A stretch of 11,877 bases of DNA, taken from NCBI GenBank assembly GCA_013002475.1, contig JABDJM010000095.1, forward strand, positions 1 through 11,877, written 5' to 3'. Position 1 is the stretch's first letter; each line of letters starts with the position of its first letter. Origin of the DNA: Saprospiraceae bacterium. Lineage in GTDB: Bacteria; Bacteroidota; Bacteroidia; Chitinophagales; Saprospiraceae. Both the position numbers and the translations under genes were made by a program. Below are positions 1 to 7,749 of the stretch, one piece after another. The notes beneath the pieces are model-generated. The model had not been told where the DNA came from, made no database searches, and saw only the letters and a list, made by a program, of their open reading frames with translations.

Positions 1-724
1 CCTTGGCATCTGGGTCCAATTTTGTGCTGCTGTATCGATTTACATAATCAATAACGGAAGCTCCCTCAATCTTAAAATCTCCACTGAACCAGGAAAATAT
101 TTTCGAAAGTTGAGCCTTTGATTCTGAAGTGATCAAGTTTTTGGTTGTGTCATTGATAAAATCGAAAGATTGTTCCTCCAACTGCTTTTCAAGTTTCTCG
201 GATGTAAAAGCTTCCCTCCTTAGTATTGGGCAAGAAGCAGAGGCACAGACGATGGCAAAGTGGATCCTTGGCTCGCTGAATTGTTTTCTGAGTATTCCAT
301 GTTCGATATTGTTCAGGTCATAAGTCTGACCTTCAATCTCAATAAATTTCACATCCCAGGTGGAGTTGATAAATGGTATACCTTTTCGGATATCCTTTAT
401 GCTTTTTACAGGATAATGGTCGATCATGATTTTGATCGTAAAGGCATTATAGGCATTGATCCAATAAGCTAGCCTTTCAGTCTCAGACCAGTTTTTTTCA
501 TTTGGGTGAGACTGGGAAATAAGACTTAAGTATTGATCTAACAGGTATGAGTCTTTTTTGAATCCCTTGTAGTTAACCTTTCCCTCAGGACTAACGTGCT
601 TACGAACTAAAGAGCCCCAAAGGTCATGTTGTATTGGAGTCGAATCCGAATAATGAGGAGAAACCCCACAAGCCAAAAGGAAGAAGCAGAGGAGTGAAAT
701 AATTGGGAAAAGGGATCTCATCAT
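1..724 (-). CDS. DUF547-family lipoprotein, C-terminus cut by window edge
   Basis: The reading frame is open from an ATG at 724 to the left edge, giving 241 visible residues. Residues 1-19 form a lipoprotein signal: Arg3, a hydrophobic stretch, then lipobox LLAC with Cys19, so the protein is probably lipid-anchored in the envelope. DUF547 hallmarks are clear: YWINAYNAF at residues 87-95, HFAIVCASASCP at 155-166 and LSKIFSWFSGDF at 206-217. The family is usually around 250-270 residues, so only a short tail is probably missing. The biochemical function of DUF547 is not established to my knowledge; the conserved Cys/His/Trp pattern might suggest an enzyme, but that is inference. Two ATG codons stand in tandem at the start; the first is used here. 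The gene lies 79 nt downstream of the barrel gene on the same strand with no terminator seen between, so it may be the third gene of the sigma-factor operon. Confidence 0.88.
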   Translation of the reverse strand, partial: MMRSLFPIISLLCFFLLACGVSPHYSDSTPIQHDLWGSLVRKHVSPEGKVNYKGFKKDSYLLDQYLSLISQSHPNEKNWSETERLAYWINAYNAFTIKIMIDHYPVKSIKDIRKGIPFINSTWDVKFIEIEGQTYDLNNIEHGILRKQFSEPRIHFAIVCASASCPILRREAFTSEKLEKQLEEQSFDFINDTTKNLITSESKAQLSKIFSWFSGDFKIEGASVIDYVNRYSSTKLDPDAK

Positions 725-742
725 TTTATGAAACTGATGATG
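719..742 (-). repeat. Small inverted repeat covering the DUF547 start codons
   Basis: On the minus strand, CATCAT (742-737) is complementary to the tandem start codons ATGATG (724-719), separated by a 12-nt loop. A 6-bp stem would place both start codons in a helix in the mRNA. It is short and A/T-rich, so it may be chance; I record it because it decides whether the start is accessible. Confidence 0.25.
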
Positions 743-803
743 TTATTTCAACAAAGGAAACTATATCAAACAAGAATCTGATAAGAGTGGAAAATGAGCT
801 GTT

Positions 804-2480
804 TTATTTCTCCTTCTTAAACAGAGAGATCTTTACACCAGCCTGAATCTGAGCAGATCGGAAAAGTGTGCTTTCATTTTCAAGCCCGATATTGTTTCCA
901 TGAGTATCGATTCGATGAAAATAATTGGCTTGTAAGAAACCGGCATAACGTTTCGAGATCGCCCGCTCAAAACCTAAACCAAAGTTCAAATTGAAGTAGG
1001 CATTATCCTCAAAAAGTTTATCTGAGCCAAGACCAACGTTGGTTGAAACATTTGTTGGATCAAATTCCTGAGCTCTGTCAGCATCCAAATTTTCTGCTCC
1101 ACCGGGAGGTGCAGCGGAAGCTTGTGCGTCAGGGCCCAAATACACCTGGTCGTAGCGATAGATGACATTTTGGTTGATCGTCATACTCAGGCCAGACTGA
1201 ACGAAGGCCTTCCATTTTGTTTGGTCCATTACATTGAACCGGACATGAACCGGGATATTGATCATATCATAACGAGTATCAGACCAGAAAGTCCCGGCGG
1301 CTTCCCGAAGGTTTAAGCTGACCTGGTCGATCTCAATATTAGGCCTTGAAGGTTTAACCGTTTTTGATAGATAACCAAAGCCTGACCCGATCTCCCATCG
1401 TCCAAGTTGATAGGCCAGGTTAATAGCCGTTCCATAGCCCAAAGTTTGGTCAGTGGAAGTGCTTTGCTCGCTGTCAACCCTACCAAGAGCAATATCTCCA
1501 GGAATGTTTGCTGTTCCTACAAAATCTACGGAACCAATGCTGGCCATTCCCACTCTGATGGAAGAATAATAATTTCTTCTAAGGGAGGATTTCTTATCTG
1601 AAAAAGGTAGAGCCTCTACAGGAAGAAGGTCATAGGCCTTAAAGGGGATGTTGCTAACCATCCCTAGCCTGGAAACATTTGAAAGCTTTGCTTCTATCGG
1701 AGAAAGAGGTGCCTCTGAAGACAACTCAGCCGTAGAATTAATATTGATGGGGTTGGAACTATCAACATCAGTTAGGATCAAGGACCTTTGTACCTCAGAG
1801 GAACTTGCAAGAATTTCAGATGTCCCTGATTCCGCAGAATTCTCAGAGATAGAAGCTTGGGCGATTGTCGCAGGTGTTTGGACAGTACTTCTATTCTGTG
1901 TCTCAACTACTTTCTGATCCTGATTCACAGTTTCTTTTACAAGCGCTGAAAGCTCATCTATTGATGCAATTGGCTGGGGAATATCCATTTGAGCTCTCTC
2001 CAAACGATCTTTTTTGATCGACGGGATAATTTGCTTTGCCTCAGGCCAGTATTGTAATACGGTAAAAAATGCCAGGAACAAGATCGCTATTTCGACAAGT
2101 TTAAAACGGATGGCCTTTCGTCTCCAGCTCATGGTGACCTGGATCTTTTCTTCCATGATCGGCCAATGATCCTTATTATAAGCGGGAATATAGTTTCGGA
2201 GGCTCTCATAAGCCTTGCCGTCCAGCATTACATTTTCTAATTCACCTTCTGTATCCAATCCGGCCAGCTGAGCTTCCATAAGGCCCCAATGCCCTGCGGG
2301 CATTTCCACCTCAAGATTTTCCAACTTTTGACGAAATACCTGGTCGTTCCCTTCAGCCACAAGATCAGCATTAGCCGGATCATTCAGAAAGGACTCCATA
2401 TGATCCCAGTGGCCTGGACCATCTGCCCGAAGATCCTCCAGTGATTTCTTTATCTCTTTGTCAAAGTAATTATCCTCCAT
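804..2480 (-). CDS. Putative transmembrane anti-sigma / outer-membrane-barrel fusion protein
   Basis: 558 residues from the ATG at 2480; a TTG at 2486 is a less likely start adding two residues. Residues 1-118 are charged and probably cytoplasmic, with three motifs of form HWxxME at 24-29, 64-69 and 105-110. A basic stretch (RRKAIRFK, 120-127) precedes one hydrophobic helix at about 128-145, predicting N-inside/C-outside topology. Residues 147-300 are a Ser/Thr/Gln/Glu-rich low-complexity tether. Residues 303-555 alternate polar and hydrophobic residues with many Gly and aromatic positions, like Bacteroidota outer membrane beta-barrel (PorT-like) domains, and end in a strand closing at Phe554. 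The first codons overlap the end of the sigma gene by 11 nt, implying translational coupling. From memory, proteins of this general layout follow ECF sigma genes in other Bacteroidota. Inference: it binds and restrains the sigma factor and senses the envelope. No FecR or zinc anti-sigma (HxxxCxxC) motif is seen; function is unproven. Confidence 0.75.
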   Translation of the reverse strand: MEDNYFDKEIKKSLEDLRADGPGHWDHMESFLNDPANADLVAEGNDQVFRQKLENLEVEMPAGHWGLMEAQLAGLDTEGELENVMLDGKAYESLRNYIPAYNKDHWPIMEEKIQVTMSWRRKAIRFKLVEIAILFLAFFTVLQYWPEAKQIIPSIKKDRLERAQMDIPQPIASIDELSALVKETVNQDQKVVETQNRSTVQTPATIAQASISENSAESGTSEILASSSEVQRSLILTDVDSSNPININSTAELSSEAPLSPIEAKLSNVSRLGMVSNIPFKAYDLLPVEALPFSDKKSSLRRNYYSSIRVGMASIGSVDFVGTANIPGDIALGRVDSEQSTSTDQTLGYGTAINLAYQLGRWEIGSGFGYLSKTVKPSRPNIEIDQVSLNLREAAGTFWSDTRYDMINIPVHVRFNVMDQTKWKAFVQSGLSMTINQNVIYRYDQVYLGPDAQASAAPPGGAENLDADRAQEFDPTNVSTNVGLGSDKLFEDNAYFNLNFGLGFERAISKRYAGFLQANYFHRIDTHGNNIGLENESTLFRSAQIQAGVKISLFKKEK

Positions 2481-3033
2481 ATCCAATGTACTTAGCCTTT
2501 AATAAGGCCTTCAATTTTGTTCTGGCTTTTACCAGATTACTCCGTGATGTACTTTCAGTAATGCCAAGAGAGTCTGCAATTTCCTTATGAGCAAATCCCT
2601 CTATGACATACAGGTTAAAAACAGTTCGGTAGGCAGGAGATAGACTTTGTACAGCCTCAAGGATCTCTTTTTCGGTGCACTGTGAAATGGCATCGGGTCC
2701 CCCGGATGCCTGATCATACAATGAATCCAGATCCTCAGTTCGTCTTCTTACAGATTTACGATAAAAATCAATCGCAGTATTGACCATGATCCTGCGCATC
2801 CATGCAATGAGTGATGTTCCTGGTTTGTACTTCCTGATATTTCGAAAGATCTTAATGTATCCTTCGTGCAGGATGTCCAGAGCATCGTGCTCATTGTTGG
2901 AATATCGCAAGCAAACCCCCATCAAAAGGCTGTAATGATCTTCATATAGCTGTTTTTGGGCCCAGCGCTCCTTTCGGGCACAAGCCTCCAGCAGATCCTT
3001 TTCACGGTGATTTAATGGCAATACAATATCCAT
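2470..3033 (-). CDS. ECF-type RNA polymerase sigma factor (sigma-70 family)
   Basis: 187 residues, the usual length of an extracytoplasmic-function sigma factor with only regions 2 and 4. Region 2 spans about 24-92: the core-binding segment DALDILHEGYIKIFRNI at 50-66 and the -10 recognition part LIAWMRRIMVNTAIDFYRK at 75-93. A short variable linker (94-121) follows. Region 4 spans about 122-180, with the sequence LSPAYRTVFNLYVIEG (131-146) and a helix-turn-helix at about 149-173 (HKEIADSLGITESTSRSNL). The start is the first ATG in frame, with no good alternative before region 2. The stop overlaps the start of the downstream membrane protein, the standard order for a sigma factor and its regulator. 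It is divergent from parC across 249 nt. I see no clear consensus promoter or self-recognised promoter upstream. Target genes cannot be told from this window; the linked membrane protein and DUF547 lipoprotein are obvious candidates if autoregulated. Confidence 0.93.
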   Translation of the reverse strand: MDIVLPLNHREKDLLEACARKERWAQKQLYEDHYSLLMGVCLRYSNNEHDALDILHEGYIKIFRNIRKYKPGTSLIAWMRRIMVNTAIDFYRKSVRRRTEDLDSLYDQASGGPDAISQCTEKEILEAVQSLSPAYRTVFNLYVIEGFAHKEIADSLGITESTSRSNLVKARTKLKALLKAKYIGYGG

Positions 3034-3136
3034 ATAAGGCTAATAAAGTGACTTCTAGTGGTATTCGCAACCAAACGAAGCGTTTCTTTTCCCTATTGCC
3101 GCCTAAAATGCTTAAGCGTAATTATAAACGGCCAAA

Positions 3137-3153
3137 AGCAGCAAATAGCTGCT
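3137..3153. repeat. 6-bp perfect inverted repeat between sigma gene and parC
   Basis: AGCAGC (3137-3142) and GCTGCT (3148-3153) are exact reverse complements separated by AAATA. It lies near the middle of the 249-nt divergent intergenic region. It could be an operator bound by a dimeric regulator or a small hairpin. On the minus strand it is followed by TTTTGG, too weak to call a terminator. No second copy is seen nearby. Confidence 0.35.
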
Positions 3154-3221
3154 ATTTTACTCTGCAAATCCCAATATTAATGGGCTGCCGAGCTTTCCAA
3201 AAAACCAGTATTTGCAAGGGT

Positions 3222-3256
3222 TTGCAGGAGATATCGCGCGTATTTCGCTATATTTA
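3222..3256 (+). promoter_or_regulatory. Candidate parC promoter (Bacteroidota type)
   Basis: TATATTTA at 3249-3256 matches seven of eight positions of the Bacteroidota -7 element TAnnTTTG and would start transcription about 20 nt before the parC ATG. A TTG at 3222-3224 lies 24 nt upstream, slightly further than the usual 17-23 nt. The two near-copies TTTGCAAGGG and TTTGCAGGAG stand in tandem at 3211-3230, so the exact -33 contact is ambiguous. Nothing else in 3034-3282 looks like a gene. Confidence 0.35.
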
Positions 3257-3282
3257 CGGTCCTAAATTCTAAGAGAAACACT

Positions 3283-5886
3283 ATGGCGAAAAAGAGTCAG
3301 AGGCCTCCACAACGTCGGGGGGATGTGCTACAACTTTCCGGCATGTACGAGGATTATTTCCTCGATTATGCCTCCTATGTCATTCTTGAAAGGGCTGTTC
3401 CCAATATTATCGATGGGCTTAAACCAGTTCAACGCAGGATTCTCCATGCGCTGAAGGAGATGGATGATGGCCGATACCATAAGGTGGCCAATGTCATTGG
3501 TCAGACCATGCAATTTCATCCACACGGAGATGCCGCCATTGGAGATGCCCTAGTGAATCTGGGTCAAAAAGATCTTTTGATCGATCCTCAGGGAAACTGG
3601 GGTGACTACCGTACTGGGGATTCAGCTGCAGCCTCAAGATATATCGAAGCAAGGCTCACCAAGTTTGCATTAGCAGTTGCCTTTAATCCTCAGATCACAG
3701 ATTGGCAGATGAGTTACGATGGGCGGAAAAAAGAACCCATAGCTCTTCCGATGAAGTTTCCACTGCTGCTGACACAGGGTGCAGAAGGAATCGCTGTTGG
3801 CCTTAGCACAAAGATTCTCCCACATAATTTCATTGAACTAATAAAAGCTTCCATAAAAATTCTGGAAGGGAAAAAACCAAAGATCTACCCGGATTTCCCT
3901 GGTGGAGGCCTGATCGATGTTTCAGACTATAACCAGGGGAAAAGAGGAGGCAGGGTAAAAGTGCGAGCCAAATTGGAGGTCGTGGACAAATCAACGATAG
4001 CCATCCGTGAACTTCCATATGGGGTAACTACCACCTCAATGATCGATAGTATTGTCAAGGCCAATGACAAGGGTAAGATCAAGATCAAGAAGGTCGTGGA
4101 TAACACGGCTAGGGATGTGGAAATACTCGTCGACCTGGCACCGGGAACCTCACCAGATATTTCACTTGATGCGCTCTATGCATTTACAAACTGCGAGGTT
4201 TCCATCTCTCCAAACTGCTGCATAATTGTAGATGAAAAGCCACATTTCATCACCGTCAACGAAATGCTTTACATCTGCACAGAGCAGACCAAGCAACTCC
4301 TAAAACGGGAATTGGAGATCAAGCAAAGTGAGCTGGAAGAAAAATGGCATTTCGCCAGTCTCGAAAAAGTGTTTATCCAAAACCGGGTCTACCATGAGAT
4401 TGAAGAGTGCGAAACCTGGGAGGAGGTCCTTCGTACTATCGCCCGTGAATTGAAAAAATATGTCCGTGAACCCCGTGAAAAAGCAAAGGCGCGTGACAAG
4501 CGACTTGTACTTAAGCGAAAGGTAACAGAGGAGGATATTACCAGATTAACTGAGATCCGTATCAAGCGTATTTCAAAATACAATTCTTTTAAAGCGGATG
4601 AATTGATCATTAAGCTTGAAGAAGACCTCAAGCAAGTACGTTATGATCTCAAGCATTTGACTGATTTCTCGATCGCTTATTTCGAGAACCTCCTGGAGAA
4701 GTTTGGAAAGGGTCGTGAGCGAAAGACAAAAATTACCACTTTTGATGCCATTGAGGTCAGACAGGTTGTTCAAAACAATGCCAAGCTGTATGTAAACCGC
4801 AAAGATGGTTTTGTTGGATATGGTTTGAAGAAGGATGAATTTATTTCGGAATGTTCAGACATTGATGACATCATTGCTATTTCAAAAGATGGTCACTTTA
4901 AGGTGGTTCGTATTTCCGATAAAGTATTTGTAGGAAAGAATCTCCTCCATGCAGCTGTTTGGAAAAAGGGAGATGATCGTACTACCTACAATATGATCTA
5001 TGTGGATGGAACGACTGGCCGTAGCATGGCAAAGCGATTTAATGTAAAATCAATTACTAGGGACAAATCATACAGTCTTACAAAAGGAGCAAAGGGCTCA
5101 AAAATTCATTACTTGTCCGTACAACCTAATGGCGAGACCGAGGTGGTTAATGTGCAATTGTCCATGGGATCCCGGGCTCGAAAAAAACTCTTTGAGTTTG
5201 ATTTTGGAAGCCTGGACATAAAGGGCCGGGGTGCTGGTGGAAATATTATAACCAAACATCCTATTCGAAAAGTAACTTTCGTTGAAGTGGGTAAATCAAG
5301 CCTAGGATCTATTCAGGTTTGGATGGACCCCGTTTCCGGTAAACTGAACACGAATGAAAGAGGAAATTTCCTAGGGGAGTTTGACACAGGCGATGATCTT
5401 TTGGTCCTTTATAAGGAGGGTAGTTACGAAGTAGCCAGTATGGACACCAAGAGGCGTTTTGATGTAAATGAGATTGTTGAGGTTGTGAAGATGAGAGATG
5501 ATCTGGTGGTAAATGCCGTCTATTTCGATGGAGATAAAAAATGGACGCTGGTAAAGAGGTTTCAGGTAGAGACAAATGTCAAGGACAAACGGTTTACGTT
5601 TATTACTGAACATGCTAAGTCCCAACTCCTGTTTGCAACCACGGATGCTTCACCTATTATTTCTTATGGGGAGCGAATAAAAAATAAAAAGGAAGAATGG
5701 GAGTTGGAAGTTGCAGACTTCATTGAGATCAAGGGTTGGAAATCCTTGGGTAACAAGCTCAGCACTGCGAAGATTACAGGAGTGAAGAAAATTAAACAGG
5801 AGTCCGAGGATAAGGACAGTTATGAGGTGGGAGACAGTATCGAGTTTGATGTGAATGGCCAGGGAAATCTGTTTGAGGAAAATTAG
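3283..5886 (+). CDS. parC: DNA topoisomerase IV subunit A (ParC), Bacteroidota type
   Basis: 867 residues, complete. This subunit cuts and rejoins the DNA gate segment so that, with ParE, sister chromosomes are unlinked. The winged-helix breakage domain covers about 22-440: catalytic Arg119-Tyr120 in AASRYIEARL, the HPHGDAAIGDAL quinolone-pocket segment at 79-90, and GLSTKILPHNF at 173-183 next to the tower. A charged helical coiled-coil segment covers about 395-460. The C-terminal half (about 490-830) is beta-rich and fits the DNA-wrapping pinwheel, but no canonical GyrA box (QRRGGKG) is present; KGRGAGGN at 647-654 stands in a comparable place, which favours ParC over GyrA. The residue equivalent to E. 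coli GyrA Ser83 is Ala84 here and that of Asp87 is Asp88. An acidic tail ends the protein. No parE is adjacent, although parE-parC pairing is common. It is followed by uvrC on the same strand after 57 nt. Confidence 0.93.
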   Translation: MAKKSQRPPQRRGDVLQLSGMYEDYFLDYASYVILERAVPNIIDGLKPVQRRILHALKEMDDGRYHKVANVIGQTMQFHPHGDAAIGDALVNLGQKDLLIDPQGNWGDYRTGDSAAASRYIEARLTKFALAVAFNPQITDWQMSYDGRKKEPIALPMKFPLLLTQGAEGIAVGLSTKILPHNFIELIKASIKILEGKKPKIYPDFPGGGLIDVSDYNQGKRGGRVKVRAKLEVVDKSTIAIRELPYGVTTTSMIDSIVKANDKGKIKIKKVVDNTARDVEILVDLAPGTSPDISLDALYAFTNCEVSISPNCCIIVDEKPHFITVNEMLYICTEQTKQLLKRELEIKQSELEEKWHFASLEKVFIQNRVYHEIEECETWEEVLRTIARELKKYVREPREKAKARDKRLVLKRKVTEEDITRLTEIRIKRISKYNSFKADELIIKLEEDLKQVRYDLKHLTDFSIAYFENLLEKFGKGRERKTKITTFDAIEVRQVVQNNAKLYVNRKDGFVGYGLKKDEFISECSDIDDIIAISKDGHFKVVRISDKVFVGKNLLHAAVWKKGDDRTTYNMIYVDGTTGRSMAKRFNVKSITRDKSYSLTKGAKGSKIHYLSVQPNGETEVVNVQLSMGSRARKKLFEFDFGSLDIKGRGAGGNIITKHPIRKVTFVEVGKSSLGSIQVWMDPVSGKLNTNERGNFLGEFDTGDDLLVLYKEGSYEVASMDTKRRFDVNEIVEVVKMRDDLVVNAVYFDGDKKWTLVKRFQVETNVKDKRFTFITEHAKSQLLFATTDASPIISYGERIKNKKEEWELEVADFIEIKGWKSLGNKLSTAKITGVKKIKQESEDKDSYEVGDSIEFDVNGQGNLFEEN

Positions 5887-5943
5887 GGAGCGCTTGCCAG
5901 AACAGCTCCTCCAGAATTATGTTTCATTTCTTTGAAGCGATAA

Positions 5944-7749
5944 ATGACTACCGAGGATTATAAGGCAATAATGGACACCATTCCCCGCTCTCCGGGGGTG
6001 TACCGCTTTATTGATAAAGAGGGGGTGATCCTGTATGTGGGGAAAGCTAAGGTTCTTAGAAGCCGGGTTTCAAATTATTTCGGTTCTAAAAAAGGCCAAA
6101 TGTACAGGACCCGGGTAATGGTGAAGCATGCCGACCGGCTTGAATTCACCATCGTGGATTCCGAAGCGGATGCTCTTCTGTTGGAAAACACCCTGATTAA
6201 AAAGTACCAGCCAAGGTATAATGTCCAGCTGAAGGACGGGAAAAGCTATTCATACATCGTCATTAGAAACGAGCGATATCCCAGGGTCTATATTACCAGG
6301 AAGATCTATAAAGATGGCAGCACTTATTTTGGCCCCTATACCTCTAAGGCTCGCTTGAAGATCATCCTTGACTTGATCAAAAAGTTATTTCCCTTGCGGA
6401 CATGCAAGTTCAATTTGAGCGAAGAGAATATTGCCGCCGGTAAGTTTAAGGTTTGCCTGGAGTACCATATAAATAATTGCAAAGGTGCTTGTGAGGGACA
6501 TGAGCCAGAAGAAGAGTACAATCAGAAAATTGTCCAGATAAAGAATTTGCTCAGGGGAAATTTTGCAGGAGTAAAGCGTCATTTTAAATCCCAGATGCAG
6601 GAATATGCAGAAAACCTGGAGTATGAAAAGGCCCTGGATCTTAAAACCCGGCTTGAAGCTTTTCAGGATTATCAGGGAAGGTCAACCGTAGTGAGTACCT
6701 CCATTCAGGACCTGGATGTGTTTTCTATTGCAGTGGAAGAAAAGTATGCCTTTGTCAACTTTCTGAAAGTTGTAAATGGTGCCTTGATCAATACTTTCAC
6801 GTTGGAGATGGAGATCAACCTGGACGATGATCCCGAAAAATTGTTGAGTTTTGCGATCCCTCATTTACGGGAAAAGTTCAACAGCATTAGTCTGGAAATT
6901 CTAACTCCTTTTCCTGTAAAACTTGAGGACCAAAATGTAAAAGTGACAGTTCCTCAACGTGGAGAAAAAAAGAAACTCCTTGACCTGTCAGAAAAAAATG
7001 TCACATTCTTCAAACTGCATAAACGAAAGGAGGCTGCAAATAAAACCAATAAACAAACTTCAGCCGAAAGAATACTCAGGACCTTACAGAATGATTTAAA
7101 TATGGAGGAAGTACCTCTGCATATTGAATGCTTTGACAACTCCAATATCCAGGGGAGCCACCCGGTTGCCTCATGTGTAGTTTTTAAAAATGCAAAACCC
7201 AGTAAGAAGGATTACCGCCATTTCAATATTAAGACGGTCGAGGGACCCGATGATTTCGCCTCGATGGAGGAAGTAGTATTCCGGAGATATAGAAGGCTTC
7301 TGGATGAAGACCAATCGCTTCCCCAGTTGGTAGTTATTGACGGGGGGAAGGGGCAACTAAGTTCTGCCATGAAATCCATCCGCAATCTGGATCTTGAGAA
7401 AAAGATTACCGTGATCGGCATAGCTAAAAAACTAGAGGAGATCTTTTTTGCAGAAGACCCGATCCCACTTTATATAAACAAGAAGTCAGAAGGTCTAAAG
7501 TTGATACAGCAGGCTAGGAATGAAGCTCACCGTTTTGCTATCGACTTTCATAGGAATAAACGCTCCCAAAATTTTACCGGTACAGAGCTGACCAAGATAC
7601 CTGGGATAGGAAAAAAGACAGCCGAAAAAATGCTCAAGGCTTTCAAGTCTGTTAAGAAAATAAAAGCCGCCAGTCAAGAGGAACTGGAGCAGGTGGTGGG
7701 CAAAATCAATGCACAAAAGGTCAGTGAATATTTTAAGGAAAATCCTTAG
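5944..7749 (+). CDS. uvrC: UvrABC system protein C, excision-repair dual endonuclease
   Basis: 601 residues, normal length. UvrC cuts the damaged strand on both sides of a UvrA/UvrB-marked lesion. The GIY-YIG nuclease for the 3' cut is at about 14-92, with GVY (18-20), YVG (31-33), Arg40 and catalytic Glu81. Four cysteines at 154, 171, 179 and 183 match the conserved set reported to hold an iron-sulfur cluster in UvrC. The UVR motif that contacts UvrB is at about 218-243 (EYAENLEYEKALDLKTRLEAF within it). The RNase H-like 5'-cutting domain carries Asp398 (CFDNSNIQG), Asp466 (VIDGGKGQ) and His529 (EAHRFA). Two helix-hairpin-helix motifs lie at about 549-597 (KIPGIGKKTAEKML). The ATG follows parC by 57 nt; that gap holds a weak GGAGC/GCTCC inverted repeat (5887-5891 and 5905-5909) with no T-run, so co-transcription with parC is likely. 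Its stop overlaps the thioredoxin-like gene on the other strand. Confidence 0.97.
   Translation: MTTEDYKAIMDTIPRSPGVYRFIDKEGVILYVGKAKVLRSRVSNYFGSKKGQMYRTRVMVKHADRLEFTIVDSEADALLLENTLIKKYQPRYNVQLKDGKSYSYIVIRNERYPRVYITRKIYKDGSTYFGPYTSKARLKIILDLIKKLFPLRTCKFNLSEENIAAGKFKVCLEYHINNCKGACEGHEPEEEYNQKIVQIKNLLRGNFAGVKRHFKSQMQEYAENLEYEKALDLKTRLEAFQDYQGRSTVVSTSIQDLDVFSIAVEEKYAFVNFLKVVNGALINTFTLEMEINLDDDPEKLLSFAIPHLREKFNSISLEILTPFPVKLEDQNVKVTVPQRGEKKKLLDLSEKNVTFFKLHKRKEAANKTNKQTSAERILRTLQNDLNMEEVPLHIECFDNSNIQGSHPVASCVVFKNAKPSKKDYRHFNIKTVEGPDDFASMEEVVFRRYRRLLDEDQSLPQLVVIDGGKGQLSSAMKSIRNLDLEKKITVIGIAKKLEEIFFAEDPIPLYINKKSEGLKLIQQARNEAHRFAIDFHRNKRSQNFTGTELTKIPGIGKKTAEKMLKAFKSVKKIKAASQEELEQVVGKINAQKVSEYFKENP

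Noticed and set aside
129..472. Two plus-strand frames at 129-323 and 260-472
   Set aside because: They are shadows of the clearly recognisable DUF547 gene on the other strand.
986..1917. Several short frames on both strands within the barrel gene
   Set aside because: They overlap a long gene with consistent domain structure and show no protein features of their own.
3015..3272. 85-residue plus-strand frame ending just before parC
   Set aside because: It starts inside the sigma gene, spans the divergent promoter region, and has a composition unlike the neighbouring proteins with no domain or signal feature.
5887..5909. Terminator between parC and uvrC
   Set aside because: The GGAGC/GCTCC stem is only 5 bp with a 13-nt loop and has no T-run.
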